This document shows, piece by piece, positions 16,871 through 26,103 of a stretch of 52,358 nucleotides of DNA. Numbering within the stretch: position 1 is the first letter of the stretch; each line of letters starts with the position of its first letter. The notes beneath the pieces were generated by a model that was not told the DNA's origin, made no database searches, and saw nothing but the letters and a program-made list of their open reading frames with translations. Position numbers and translations under genes: made by a program. The DNA comes from an uncultured Clostridia bacterium (GTDB lineage Bacteria; Bacillota; Clostridia; Oscillospirales; Ruminococcaceae), in NCBI GenBank assembly GCA_947627235.1, contig CANQVG010000014.1:1-52358 (forward strand), read 5' to 3'.

Positions 16871-18707
16871 ATTCCACCGTCACGCTTTTCGCGAGGTTTC
16901 TCGGCTTGTCGACGTCAAGACCTTTCGCGCAACTGACATAGTAGCCCATCAGTTGAAGCGGTATGACCGCGAGACTTGCCAAAAACAGGTGGTCGGTATT
17001 AGGAATATAGACAGTGAAGTCCGCAAGGTCTTCTATTCCGTAATTTCCGTAGCAGGTCAGACCCATAAGATATGCACCGCGGCTCTTGACCTCTACCATA
17101 TTGCTGACAGTCTTTTCGTAAAGCTCCTGCTGAGTCACTACGCTTATTACAAGCGTGCCGTCCTCTATAAGGCTTATCGGACCGTGCTTAAGCTCACCCG
17201 CAGCGTATGCTTCGGAGTGGATATAGCTTATCTCCTTCATCTTGAGGCTTCCCTCGAGACAGACCGCGTAGTCGATTCCCCTGCCGATAAAGAACGCGTC
17301 CTTGACGGCGGCAAACTTCGACGCGAACCACTGGATACGCTCCTTGTCATCAAGAATCTTTTTTATCTTCTTGGGAATGGTTTCAAGTTCTGCTATAAGT
17401 CTGAGGTATTCCTGCTCGGGAAGCTCCCCTCTCACATAGGCAAACTGAATTGCAAGCATATATCCCGCGACGAGCTGGCAGCTATATGCTTTCGTCGTCG
17501 CTACCGAAATCTCAGGCCCCGCGAGAGTATAAAATACATTGTCAGCCTCTCTTGCAATGCTCGACCCGACTACGTTTACTATGCCGAGGGTCTTCGCGCC
17601 GCGCTGCTTCGCCATTTTGAGAGCTGCAAGGCTGTCCGCCGTCTCACCCGACTGGCTTATGACAATCACGAGACAGTTCTCTCTGAGCTTCATCCTGCGA
17701 TATCTGAACTCCGATGCAAGCTCCACTCTGACCTGAATTGAGGTCAGCTCCTCAATGACATACTGCACCGCCATTCCGACGTGATACGCCGAGCCGCAGG
17801 CCACAATATAAATCTGTCTGAGATTTTCGATGTCTTCGTTTTTCAGACCGATAACCCCGAGGTCAATTCTGCCGTCCCTGACGAGCGAATTACAAGTGTC
17901 GCGCACCGCCTTGGGCTGCTCGTGGATTTCTTTGAGCATAAAGTGTTCGTAGCCGGCTTTTTCTGCCGCTTCGGCGTCCCACTTTATCTCAACCGGCTCC
18001 TTATGAATCTCCTCGCGGTCGATGTTATAAAACGCAACCTCTCCCTTTTTCAGCCGCGCTATTTCAAGGTCGCCGACGTAGTAAACGCTTCTTGTGTATT
18101 TCAGTATCGCCGGCACGTCGGACGCGACAAAGCTCTCACCGTCGGCGATGCCTATTATCATCGGGCTGTCCTTGCGGATAGCGTATATCTCGTCGGGAAA
18201 GTCGGCAAACATAAGCTCCATAGCGTAGGAGCCGCGGATACGGGTCATAGCGCGCGCGAGGGCGTCAACAGGTCCGAAACCGTACTTCTTATAGTAATAG
18301 TCCACAAGCTTTACGCCCACTTCGGTGTCGGTCTGGCTTTTGAAAGAGTATCCGTTTTTTATCAGCTTTTCCCTCAGCTCCTGATAGTTCTCTATAATGC
18401 CGTTGTGAACGCCGATTACGTTTTGGTCGTCGCTCGAAAGCGGGTGCGCGTTTGTCACGGAAGGCTCTCCGTGAGTAGCCCAGCGTGTGTGACCTATTCC
18501 GCAGGTGCCTGCGACAGCCTTCCCCTCGTTTGTCATCTCTCTGAGGATTTTCAGTTTGCCTTTAGACTTGACAATCTCAGCGGGAGCAGAGCCGTCTCTC
18601 ACGGCTATTCCCGCAGAATCGTAGCCGCGGTATTCAAGTTTTGAAAGACCGTCCAAAAGAACCGGCGCTGCCTGCTTCTTTCCCGTAAATCCGACTATTC
18701 CGCACAT
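16869..18707 (-). CDS. glmS: Glutamine-fructose-6-phosphate aminotransferase (isomerising)
   Basis: 612 residues, full length. The mature N-terminus starts MCGIVGF, whose Cys is the amidotransferase nucleophile. RWATHGEPSVTNAHP and the glutaminase domain fill residues 1-240; two SIS sugar-isomerase domains follow (ACGSAYHVG and SQSGETADSLAALK), and the C-terminus KPRNLAKSVTVE is canonical. It makes glucosamine 6-phosphate, the first committed step to UDP-GlcNAc. It lies 12 bases behind glmM, in one transcript with the next enzyme of the pathway. The tight spacing leaves no room for a glmS ribozyme, so regulation by that riboswitch is absent here. Confidence 0.97.
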   Translation of the reverse strand: MCGIVGFTGKKQAAPVLLDGLSKLEYRGYDSAGIAVRDGSAPAEIVKSKGKLKILREMTNEGKAVAGTCGIGHTRWATHGEPSVTNAHPLSSDDQNVIGVHNGIIENYQELREKLIKNGYSFKSQTDTEVGVKLVDYYYKKYGFGPVDALARAMTRIRGSYAMELMFADFPDEIYAIRKDSPMIIGIADGESFVASDVPAILKYTRSVYYVGDLEIARLKKGEVAFYNIDREEIHKEPVEIKWDAEAAEKAGYEHFMLKEIHEQPKAVRDTCNSLVRDGRIDLGVIGLKNEDIENLRQIYIVACGSAYHVGMAVQYVIEELTSIQVRVELASEFRYRRMKLRENCLVIVISQSGETADSLAALKMAKQRGAKTLGIVNVVGSSIAREADNVFYTLAGPEISVATTKAYSCQLVAGYMLAIQFAYVRGELPEQEYLRLIAELETIPKKIKKILDDKERIQWFASKFAAVKDAFFIGRGIDYAVCLEGSLKMKEISYIHSEAYAAGELKHGPISLIEDGTLVISVVTQQELYEKTVSNMVEVKSRGAYLMGLTCYGNYGIEDLADFTVYIPNTDHLFLASLAVIPLQLMGYYVSCAKGLDVDKPRNLAKSVTVE

Positions 18708-18719
18708 ATCATATCCCCC

Positions 18720-20105
18720 TTATACGGCGTGACCCTTGCCGACTATGGTCCTGACTATGCCGTCGACGTATCTGCGGCAGATTTCCTCCGTCTCTGCCTC
18801 TGCCATAACCCTTATGAGAGCCTCGGTGCCGCTCTCGCGGACAAGTATTCTTCCGCTGCTGCCTATTTCTGCCTCCGACATTTTTATCGCCTTCGCGACG
18901 TCAGGGTCGGCAAGAACGGCGGCTTTATCCTTTACCCTGACGTTTTCCAGCACCTGCGGATAAACCGTCAGCCCCTCGCAAAGCTCGCCGAGTGTCTTTT
19001 TGCTCGCAATCATAACCTCCATCATCTTGAGGCTCGTAAGTATTCCATCGCCGGTAGATGCGTATTTTGAGAAGATTATATGACCCGACTGCTCGCCGCC
19101 GAGCCGACAACCGTTTTTCTGCATATATTCATAGACGTATTTGTCGCCCACGGCGGTCTTGGCATAATCAATGCCCATCTCATCGAACGCCTTGTAAAGC
19201 CCGAAGTTCGACATTACCGTGGTGACAACGGTATTTGTTTGCAGCTTTCCGCGTTCTTTCATGTATTTTCCGTATATGTAAAGAATGTGATCGCCTGTGA
19301 CCGCTCTGCCCTTTTCGTCGACGCAGAGGCAGCGGTCGGCGTCGCCGTCATAGGCAAAGCCCACGTCGAGCGCGTTTTCAACCACAAATTTCTGAAGATT
19401 TTCAAGATGAGTGGAACCGCAACCCTTGTTTATATTGACACCGTCGGGTTCCGCACCGATGACGTAGGTTTTTGCGCCGAGCGCGTCAAATACTGATTTG
19501 GCAATGTTCCAGCTCGAACCGTTGGCGCAGTCGAGTCCCACCTTTATTCCCTTGAAAGAATAGATTCCCAGAGAAATCAGATAGCCGATATAGCGGTTTC
19601 TGCCCGAAACATAGTCGACCGTCCTGCCGATGTCCTCGCGTTTTGCGTACAGATGCCCGCAGTCACAGCCTCCGAACGCCGTCAGATTGCCGTCAAGGTA
19701 GTCCTCGACAAGCGAAATGACGTCTTCCGACATCTTTTCGCCGTTTGAATTTATCAGCTTTATACCGTTGTCATAATATGGATTGTGGCTTGCGGAAATC
19801 ATAATTCCGCAGTCAAATTCGTCGATTTTCGTAATATAGGCGACCGACGGCGTTGTAGTTACGTGAAGAAGGTAGGCATCGGCTCCTGAAGAGGTCAATC
19901 CCGCAGCAAGAGCGTATTCAAACATATAGCTCGAACGGCGGGTATCCTTTCCTATGACTATTCGTGCATGCTCATTAGAACCCGCACGGCGCTTAAGTTC
20001 GCCGTAATACCACCCCAAAAACCTGCCGACCCGAAAAGCGTGGTCGGCGGTAAGTCCGACGTTTGCCTCCCCGCGGAAGCCGTCGGTACCGAAATAATTA
20101 CCCAT
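18720..20105 (-). CDS. glmM: Phosphoglucosamine mutase
   Basis: 461 residues of the alpha-D-phosphohexomutase superfamily. The N-terminus MGNYFGTDGFRG, the phosphoserine loop SASHNP (active Ser106), the metal loop DGDADRC, the sugar-binding GGEQSGHIIF and the C-terminal RESGTEALIRVMAEA phosphate-binding loop are all present. It converts glucosamine 6-phosphate to glucosamine 1-phosphate for UDP-GlcNAc synthesis. It is the first gene of a glmM-glmS operon, and directly feeds MurA encoded in the neighbouring dcw cluster. Confidence 0.96.
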   Translation of the reverse strand: MGNYFGTDGFRGEANVGLTADHAFRVGRFLGWYYGELKRRAGSNEHARIVIGKDTRRSSYMFEYALAAGLTSSGADAYLLHVTTTPSVAYITKIDEFDCGIMISASHNPYYDNGIKLINSNGEKMSEDVISLVEDYLDGNLTAFGGCDCGHLYAKREDIGRTVDYVSGRNRYIGYLISLGIYSFKGIKVGLDCANGSSWNIAKSVFDALGAKTYVIGAEPDGVNINKGCGSTHLENLQKFVVENALDVGFAYDGDADRCLCVDEKGRAVTGDHILYIYGKYMKERGKLQTNTVVTTVMSNFGLYKAFDEMGIDYAKTAVGDKYVYEYMQKNGCRLGGEQSGHIIFSKYASTGDGILTSLKMMEVMIASKKTLGELCEGLTVYPQVLENVRVKDKAAVLADPDVAKAIKMSEAEIGSSGRILVRESGTEALIRVMAEAETEEICRRYVDGIVRTIVGKGHAV

Positions 20106-20138
20106 TAAACCTCAATCCCTTTCAATGCGTATAGAAAA

Positions 20139-20167
20139 ATTATACATTATAGCGTCAACAATGTCAA
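20139..20167 (-). promoter_or_regulatory. Sigma-A promoter of glmM-glmS
   Basis: Minus strand TTGACA (20167-20162) and TATAAT (20144-20139) with a 17-bp spacer, 34 bp before the glmM start. A second overlapping TTGAC and TATAAT lie inside the spacer. Confidence 0.7.
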
Positions 20168-20190
20168 CCGCATAATTCTGTCCGGAACGC

Positions 20191-20220
20191 AAAAAGGCGA
20201 CCGTAGTTTTTACGGCCGCC
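20191..20220 (-). terminator. Rho-independent terminator of ftsZ
   Basis: On the minus strand GGCGGCCGTA pairs with TACGGTCGCC around AAAAC, followed by TTTTT. It separates the dcw cluster from glmM. Confidence 0.85.
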
Positions 20221-20234
20221 TGATAATGGCAATT

Positions 20235-21296
20235 TTATTTGTTGAGGAATCCCCAGAGGTTGTCATAGAACGGGTCTCCCGTCTTGCGCTCCTCGCCCTC
20301 GGAAGTGGGTTCCTCTTCCTTGGTCTCCTCCGGCTCGGGCTGATACTCGTCGAAGTCCGCCGCGATGACTATAAGGTCGATAGCGTCGTTGAGGTCTTCC
20401 TTGAAGTCCGCACCGAAGATGAGGTTGACGTCCTCGGCGGCAGCCTTGGTGATGGTATCGGTGAGTTCGGCGATCTCTCCCGCGACGATGTCCTCAGACA
20501 TAGTAATGTTGATGAGAAGCCTTCTCGAACCCTTGATAGAAGTTTCGAGCAGCGGGCTGGAAATGACCTGCTGAACGGCATCGGCAACCTTATCCTTGCC
20601 CTCGCCGTGTCCGATAGCCATATGGGCGTAGCCGGCGTCTTTCATAATCGTCTGAACGTCAGCAAAGTCGACGTTGATTTCGCCGTGTCTGAGAATCAGC
20701 TCGGTAACGGAAAGAACGGCTGTTTTAAGTATATCGTCGGCAAGCGCGAACGACTGACGCATAGTAAGGTTTTCCTTGCCTGTAAGAAGCTTCTGGTTCG
20801 GAATGACTACCAAAGAATCAACGTTTTTCAGAAGTGCGTCAATTCCGCGCTCGGCCTGAGCGAGCTTCTTGGCTCCCTCAAACGAGAAAGGCTTTGTGAC
20901 GACCGCAACGGTAAGTATTCCCATATCGCGGGCTATCTCGGCAACTACCGGAGCAGCGCCGGTTCCCGTTCCGCCGCCCATACCGGCGGTAATGAATATC
21001 ATATCGGCGCCCTTGAGCGCGTCGCAGATCTCGTCCTTGGATTCTTGAGCGGCTCCCTCGCCTACTTCGGGTCTGCCTCCGGCACCGAGACCATGGGTCA
21101 GCTTCTGACCTATCTGGATCTTTATGGCAGCCTTTGAATTTTTAAGAGCCTGAGCGTCAGTATTGACAGCAATATATTCGACATTCTGGATGCCGGTCGA
21201 AACTATGCAGTTGAGGGCGTTTCCGCCGCCTCCGCCTACACCTACAACCTTGATCTTAGCCAAATCAATGCCTTCGTTTTCCATAATGAATCCCAT
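20235..21296 (-). CDS. ftsZ: Cell division GTPase FtsZ
   Basis: 353 residues from the ATG at 21296, placed 9 bases after GGAGG; the ATG at 21305 directly abuts the Shine-Dalgarno and is rejected. The tubulin-type GTPase is clear: [14 protein letters not shown], the signature [10 protein letters not shown] and the T7-loop region with NVDFADV. It polymerises into the cytokinetic ring at midcell. The acidic linker is short and the C-terminal peptide reads [13 protein letters not shown], which departs from the usual DIPxFLR-type tail that binds FtsA/SepF. It is the last gene of the dcw run, with its own promoter and terminator. Confidence 0.97.
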   Translation of the reverse strand: MGFIMENEGIDLAKIKVVGVGGGGGNALNCIVSTGIQNVEYIAVNTDAQALKNSKAAIKIQIGQKLTHGLGAGGRPEVGEGAAQESKDEICDALKGADMIFITAGMGGGTGTGAAPVVAEIARDMGILTVAVVTKPFSFEGAKKLAQAERGIDALLKNVDSLVVIPNQKLLTGKENLTMRQSFALADDILKTAVLSVTELILRHGEINVDFADVQTIMKDAGYAHMAIGHGEGKDKVADAVQQVISSPLLETSIKGSRRLLINITMSEDIVAGEIAELTDTITKAAAEDVNLIFGADFKEDLNDAIDLIVIAADFDEYQPEPEETKEEEPTSEGEERKTGDPFYDNLWGFLNK

Positions 21297-21362
21297 TTTC
21301 AACATCCTCCAATATCCAATATATAATAATCAGCAATACGCCTGCAAACTAAATATAGTATT

Positions 21363-21391
21363 ATAGTATCACAAAATTTCGCACATGGCAA
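21363..21391 (-). promoter_or_regulatory. Internal promoter of ftsZ
   Basis: Minus strand TTGCCA (21391-21386) and TACTAT (21368-21363) with a 17-bp spacer in the 142-base ftsQ-ftsZ gap. An alternative TATAAT overlaps the -10. Confidence 0.5.
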
Positions 21392-21447
21392 TAGTTTTTT
21401 ATAATAATTTTCAGGAAACTTTTATCAATTTTCGACCAAAGCCCGGT

Positions 21448-22302
21448 TTATTGTCCGGATTCGTCACCCAAATTGCCGTTTTGACCGGTCTGCTGACCCG
21501 AATTGTCCTCCTGTATATCCTCGCTGCGTATAAACGAGGCTCCCGCGGCGGCACTGTGATAAATTATTTTCCCCTCGTCGGTAGGCTCAAGGTTATCTTC
21601 GATAATCGCAGTTATGTAACGCAGCTTGTAATCATAATCGAGTGAGCTTCCGAAGTCGATTTCGATTCGGTCTTCGTATCTCATCATAATATTCGTTCTG
21701 TCGGTTATGTCGATATATGTGATTTTTCCGTCGCAGGTGTCGGATATCGACTCAAACAGGTTTAAAAGTATCTCTTTTTTTGTCTCGTCCTCCGACTCGA
21801 AGTCCTCACCGAGCGCTACGTTTTTAAGCTCCATTCCCTCTACGAGAATCAGCCCCGCTCTCGCGCCGAGCTGCTCGGTTTCGAGGTATCTGCCGCTTTT
21901 GGTGATTACTGCATAGCGCGAACCCTCGTATTCACAGCAGGCAAAAGCCTGCGCCTCGGTCACTTCGACTATAAACTTATTGGGAAGCTTGCGCCTTAAC
22001 GACACGTTTTCGATGTAAATCAGCTTATCCTTAATTTTTTCCGCGGTTTTGTCAAGATTTATGCCGTACATATTCCTGCCGTCGTGAAGACCGCCGGCGT
22101 TCAGTATCTGCTCGGTTGAATATATATTATTCCCGCTCACCACATATTCGTCTATGTTGAAAAGAACGGTCCGAGATAAAACAAAGAATATTCCCGCACA
22201 AACAAGGAACAGCATCAGATAGTAAAGCGAAAGATTTCGCCTGCGGCGGCGCGGTCTTCCCTGCGGCACGGGATTGCCCGCAGTTTTTACAACGTCCTTC
22301 AT
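21448..22302 (-). CDS. ftsQ: Cell division protein FtsQ/DivIB
   Basis: 284 residues. A short basic cytoplasmic head ends in RPRRRRR, then comes one membrane helix (about 28-48), then a POTRA domain (about residues 50-122, starting VLFNIDEYVVSGNNIYSTEQIL) and the beta domain with the typical KLPNKFIVEVTEAQAFA. FtsQ/DivIB recruits and regulates the septal FtsL-FtsB-type complex and the SpoVD/FtsI-FtsW synthase on the outer face of the membrane. It starts 18 bases after murA. Its C-terminal tail is Gln/Asn/Gly-rich and probably disordered. Confidence 0.92.
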   Translation of the reverse strand: MKDVVKTAGNPVPQGRPRRRRRNLSLYYLMLFLVCAGIFFVLSRTVLFNIDEYVVSGNNIYSTEQILNAGGLHDGRNMYGINLDKTAEKIKDKLIYIENVSLRRKLPNKFIVEVTEAQAFACCEYEGSRYAVITKSGRYLETEQLGARAGLILVEGMELKNVALGEDFESEDETKKEILLNLFESISDTCDGKITYIDITDRTNIMMRYEDRIEIDFGSSLDYDYKLRYITAIIEDNLEPTDEGKIIYHSAAAGASFIRSEDIQEDNSGQQTGQNGNLGDESGQ

Positions 22303-22320
22303 TTTTTCGCTTCCTTTCGC

Positions 22321-23580
22321 TTATGTTCTCTTTATCTTTGCGCCGACTGAGCGCAAAGCGGTCTCAATCGACTCATACCCACGGTCGATGTAGTGCAGAT
22401 TTGAGACGGTCGTGGTACCCTCGGCGGCGAGTCCTCCGAGAACCAACGCCGCGCCCGCCCTGAGATCCGTGGCAACTGTAGCCGTTCCCGAGAGCCTTGA
22501 AACGCCCTCAATCACCGCAACCTTGCCCTCGGCCTTGATATCCGCCCCAAGACGCCTAAGCTCCGGCGCCGCTCTGAAGCGGTTTTCAAATATATTCTCG
22601 ACTATCACCGAAGTTCCCTTTGCCTTTGTCAGAACAGCCATAACAATAGGCTGACAGTCGGTCGGGAAGCCGGGATAAGGCATTGTTCGCACTGTCTTTA
22701 TAGCCTGAAGGGGCTTTTTTGCACTTATATAAATTCTGTCCGAATAGGGATAAACGCTGCATCCCATCTGCTCAAATACCGACACCGTAGAGTACATATC
22801 CGCAGGTCGGACGCCCTTGAGCATCAACTCTCCGCCGGTTATTGCCGCCGCGCCCATATATGTCGCCGCAACGATTCTGTCCGGCATAACAGTGTATTCC
22901 GCTCCGTGAAGCTGCTGTACGCCCCTCACGGTTATAGTGGAACTGCCCTGCCCCGAAACGTCAGCTCCGCAGGCGTTCAGAAATCCTGCAAGATCTGCTA
23001 TTTCCGGCTCTCTCGCCGCGTTTCTTATCACCGTCTCGCCCGAGCCGATGACGGCTGCGAGCATTATGTTCTCGGTAGCGCCGACACTCGGAAGCGTAAG
23101 AGTTATATCCGCTCCCGTGACTGTTCCCGAGAGGGTACAGTCGAGCACTCCGTGATCTTCATATATTTTCGCCCCGAGCCTGCGCAGCCCCGATAAGTGA
23201 ATATCTATCGGTCTGGGACCGAGCTCGCAGCCTCCGGGGAACGAAAGACGGCAGCGTCTGAGTCTGCCCAAAATCGCACCGAGAAAAACTATCGACGAGC
23301 GCATCTCGCGCATAAGCTGCTCGCTTATCTCATAGTCGGATATCGTGCTTGAGTCTATTTCGACGGTACTGCCCTCGCGCCTGCATTTGCAGCCCAAAGA
23401 CTTGAGAATCCGGCAAGAGGAAAAAACGTCGCTCAGCGCGGGACAGTTATGTATTCTGCAAACCCCGCCCGACAAAAGTGTCGCGGCGAGGACGGGAAGC
23501 ACGCTGTTTTTCGCGCCGTGTACGCCGATTTCCCCGCTTATTTTTCTTCCGCCCTCTATATAAAGCTTTGATTCAGTCAC
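22321..23580 (-). CDS. murA: UDP-N-acetylglucosamine 1-carboxyvinyltransferase
   Basis: 419 residues of the EPSP-synthase fold. The conserved KNSVLPVLAATLL region and the catalytic loop PGGCELGPRPID with Cys118 (fosfomycin target) are present, as is PGFPTDCQPIVMAVL. It transfers enolpyruvate from PEP to UDP-GlcNAc, the first committed step of peptidoglycan synthesis. The start is GTG 23580; its Shine-Dalgarno GGGGAT lies in the 3' arm of an inverted repeat in the leader. Finding murA inside dcw between murG and ftsQ is common in Clostridia. Confidence 0.95.
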   Translation of the reverse strand: MTESKLYIEGGRKISGEIGVHGAKNSVLPVLAATLLSGGVCRIHNCPALSDVFSSCRILKSLGCKCRREGSTVEIDSSTISDYEISEQLMREMRSSIVFLGAILGRLRRCRLSFPGGCELGPRPIDIHLSGLRRLGAKIYEDHGVLDCTLSGTVTGADITLTLPSVGATENIMLAAVIGSGETVIRNAAREPEIADLAGFLNACGADVSGQGSSTITVRGVQQLHGAEYTVMPDRIVAATYMGAAAITGGELMLKGVRPADMYSTVSVFEQMGCSVYPYSDRIYISAKKPLQAIKTVRTMPYPGFPTDCQPIVMAVLTKAKGTSVIVENIFENRFRAAPELRRLGADIKAEGKVAVIEGVSRLSGTATVATDLRAGAALVLGGLAAEGTTTVSNLHYIDRGYESIETALRSVGAKIKRT

Positions 23581-23586
23581 CGCAAT

Positions 23587-23646
23587 ATCCCCTTTTCGAC
23601 GTATTATGCTTCAGCTTCTACGTTGCATAATATGTCAATCGGGGAT
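23587..23646 (-). promoter_or_regulatory. Nested inverted repeat in the murA leader that covers its ribosome-binding site
   Basis: On the minus strand ATCCCC (23646-23641) pairs with GGGGAT (23592-23587), the murA Shine-Dalgarno. Inside it TATTATGC (23632-23625) pairs perfectly with GCATAATA (23609-23602). There is no T tract, so it is not a simple terminator. A TTGACA lies within the outer loop, but no well-spaced -10 follows. Confidence 0.5.
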
Positions 23647-23658
23647 TTTGTGCTACAA

Positions 23659-24798
23659 TTAAGCCTTAAGTACCTCTGAAATCACATTCCAGATGCGTTC
23701 CGGCGTATCTTTTATGAATTGCTCGCTCGCGTGCGCCGACATCTCGTTAAGCGCTTCGGGGTCGTTAATCAGACCCTTGACGGTTTTGGCTATCAGCCCG
23801 GGAGTGATGTCTTTCTGCTCATACAGCACCGCCGCCCCGGCGCTTTGCAGGACGAGTCCGTTGTAATACTGGTGGTTCTCGGCAAGATATGGCGACGGAA
23901 TCAGTATCGAAGCCTTGCCTTCCGCCTCAATTTCGGTTAGCGCACCCATTCCGCAGCGGCTTATTATGAGGTCGGCTGCCGCCATACAGACCGACATATT
24001 GTCGATATATTCCCTGACGATAAAGTTCGGATGCTCCGAAAGGACTATTCCCCTCTCGGCAAGACCTTTTTCAAACTCCTCTCGGTTGCTCTTTCCGTAG
24101 GAGTGGATATGGTTGACCTTTATGCCGTCGCGCTTATACCACTCCATCAGTTCGAGCGCTGCGTTGTTTATGGCCCGTGCGCCGAGGCTTCCGCCCGTCG
24201 AGAGCACGCATACCGAGCCGTCAAGACCGAGCTGCCGCTTTGCCTCTTCCTTTGTGACGACGTGTTCCGCAAATCCCTTTCGCACCGGAAGACCCGTCAC
24301 CACGCATTTTGAACGCACCTGTTCTTCAAGCCTGTCGGCGGCTTTCGAGACGGTCAGCATGATTTTATCGACGTCGGGGGAAAGCAGCTTAGTCGTGAGT
24401 CCCGGAAACGCGTTCTGCTCGTGAATTACTGTTTTTATACCCATTTTTGCGGCTTTTCTGACAATAGGCCCGCAGACATAGCCGCCGGTGCCTATCACTA
24501 AATCGGGTTTGAACTCCTTGAGAATTTTTGAAGCCTTTGCACCGGCGGTAGCGAGATACGCCGCAGCCTTTATGTTCCTGCCTATATTTTTCAGCGACAG
24601 ATGCCTCTGAAAACCCGCGACGTTCATTCCCGCGAATTTAAAACCCGCATTTTCGGCAAGGCGGTGTTCCATACCGTTAGGAGTTCCGACATACAAAAAC
24701 TCGACGTCCGGTCGGTTATCTTTTATTATCTCGGAAATTGCGAGCGCAGGGTTGACGTGTCCCGCGCTGCCTCCGCCCGAAAGAATCACTCTAAGCAT
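23659..24798 (-). CDS. murG: Lipid II synthase: undecaprenyl-PP-MurNAc-pentapeptide GlcNAc transferase
   Basis: 379 residues of the GT28 family. The N-terminal glycine loop LSGGGSAGHVNPALA, a second glycine-rich TGGYVCGPIV, HEQNAFPG, the third G-loop STGGSLGARAINNA, and the UDP-GlcNAc-binding RCGMGALTEIEA and PYLAENHQYYNG are all in place. It adds GlcNAc to lipid I at the inner membrane face, giving lipid II for FtsW/SpoVD. It begins 18 bases after ftsW. MurC, MurB and MurD, often found near it, are absent from this locus. Confidence 0.96.
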   Translation of the reverse strand: MLRVILSGGGSAGHVNPALAISEIIKDNRPDVEFLYVGTPNGMEHRLAENAGFKFAGMNVAGFQRHLSLKNIGRNIKAAAYLATAGAKASKILKEFKPDLVIGTGGYVCGPIVRKAAKMGIKTVIHEQNAFPGLTTKLLSPDVDKIMLTVSKAADRLEEQVRSKCVVTGLPVRKGFAEHVVTKEEAKRQLGLDGSVCVLSTGGSLGARAINNAALELMEWYKRDGIKVNHIHSYGKSNREEFEKGLAERGIVLSEHPNFIVREYIDNMSVCMAAADLIISRCGMGALTEIEAEGKASILIPSPYLAENHQYYNGLVLQSAGAAVLYEQKDITPGLIAKTVKGLINDPEALNEMSAHASEQFIKDTPERIWNVISEVLKA

Positions 24799-24816
24799 AA
24801 TATATCACCCGTAAAT

Positions 24817-26082
24817 CTATATTTCACACTGACGCGAAATTCCCAAAAGCACTCCCATTTCGGCAAGCTGCATCAAAAGCGCCGTACCGCCAGAGCTGAA
24901 AAACGGAAGCGAAATGCCCGTGTTCGGAAACGCGTTGCAGGCGACGCCTATATTAAGAAACGCCTGTAAACCTATCTGGAAGGTTATACCCGTCGCGACG
25001 AGCATACCGAATTTGTCGGGCGCCTTTTTTGCGATGTAAAAGCCTCTGTAGACAAACAGCCCGAACAGTATGATTACCACTATTCCGCCCAAAAAGCCCA
25101 GTTCCTCGACTATTATAGGAAATACGAAGTCGTTATAGGGTTCGGGGAGCCAAGAATATTTCTGACGCGATTCGCCGAATCCGAGTCCGAACCAACCGCC
25201 CGAGCCTATCGCTATAAGCGACTGCGCGGTCTGCCAGCTCTCGTTGGTGATTTCGCCGCTGTCCGCTTCCGACATGCTCGTAAAGCGGTCGAGAACGTAA
25301 GAGAGGTCGATAAATCCGAGAAGACTTGCTATCGACGCCGCCAGCACTGCGGCGACAATGAGCAGCACTCCCGCTCTGACGAGCTGCTTTATCGGAATCC
25401 CGCTTACAAAAAGTATGCAGAAGCCTATAGTTACCATAAGCATCAGTCCCGAAATGTGCCTTTGCAAAACCATAAGTCCGCAGACAAGTCCGAGAACGAC
25501 AACCATCGGCAGAACTCCCTTGCGGAAATTTCCGAAGTTATTCTGGTGCCTCACCGCGAGATATGATAGAAAAACTATAAGAACGGCTTTCATAAGCTCC
25601 GACGGCTGGAACGACCACGAACCTATCTCTATCCACCTGTAGGCGTTCGCCTCGGCGTGACCTATCGGGGAAAAGACCAAGAGCATCATCACAAGCGCGG
25701 TTATAAAGCCTATAAAGACGATTTTTGTGTTCATCAGGATATGGTAATCGAAGAATGAGATGAATACCATAAGGATAACGCCCGCGACGGCGGCTATTCC
25801 CTGAGTGCGGACATACATATAGCCATCGTGAGCCTTTGAGGTAAGTCCAGCCATATAACTTGCCGAGAACATCATAATTATCCCGTAGACTAGAAGAACT
25901 ATCACTATTACGAAAAAGAGCATATCAAGGCTGCCGTCGTAGATTCTGAGACCCGGCTCCTTGTGTTTCTCCTTTTTCGCCGACTCGGGCGGCGCCTTGA
26001 GCGCCTGCGGAGGAGGGGTCGTGCCGCCGGAAGAAGCGCCGTCGCCGCGGCCGACTATGTAATTATATCTTTTCTGCGCCAC
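24817..26082 (-). CDS. ftsW: SEDS glycosyltransferase FtsW/SpoVE family
   Basis: 421 residues with about ten membrane helices after an unusually long, Pro/Ala/Lys-rich cytoplasmic N-terminus (about 50 residues). SEDS hallmarks are visible: MMFSASY at the first helix, PSELMKAVLIVFLSYLA, GQxxKY-like SRQKYSWLPEPYNDFVFPIIVEELG split by the extracellular loop, and NTGISLPFFSSGGTALL. It polymerises lipid II into glycan strands at the septum together with the class B PBP encoded upstream (spoVD). Its place between mraY and murG supports FtsW/SpoVE over RodA. Confidence 0.93.
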   Translation of the reverse strand: MAQKRYNYIVGRGDGASSGGTTPPPQALKAPPESAKKEKHKEPGLRIYDGSLDMLFFVIVIVLLVYGIIMMFSASYMAGLTSKAHDGYMYVRTQGIAAVAGVILMVFISFFDYHILMNTKIVFIGFITALVMMLLVFSPIGHAEANAYRWIEIGSWSFQPSELMKAVLIVFLSYLAVRHQNNFGNFRKGVLPMVVVLGLVCGLMVLQRHISGLMLMVTIGFCILFVSGIPIKQLVRAGVLLIVAAVLAASIASLLGFIDLSYVLDRFTSMSEADSGEITNESWQTAQSLIAIGSGGWFGLGFGESRQKYSWLPEPYNDFVFPIIVEELGFLGGIVVIILFGLFVYRGFYIAKKAPDKFGMLVATGITFQIGLQAFLNIGVACNAFPNTGISLPFFSSGGTALLMQLAEMGVLLGISRQCEI

Positions 26083-26103
26083 AGCGCTGCCTCCTTTGCG
26101 GTA

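Noticed and set aside
16824-18644. Plus-strand open frames of ~300 codons opposite glmS
   Set aside because: glmS on the minus strand is full length and unambiguous; the opposite frames have no family features.
18708-18719. glmS ribozyme
   Set aside because: Only 12 bases separate glmM and glmS; there is no space for the ribozyme and none of its core is seen.
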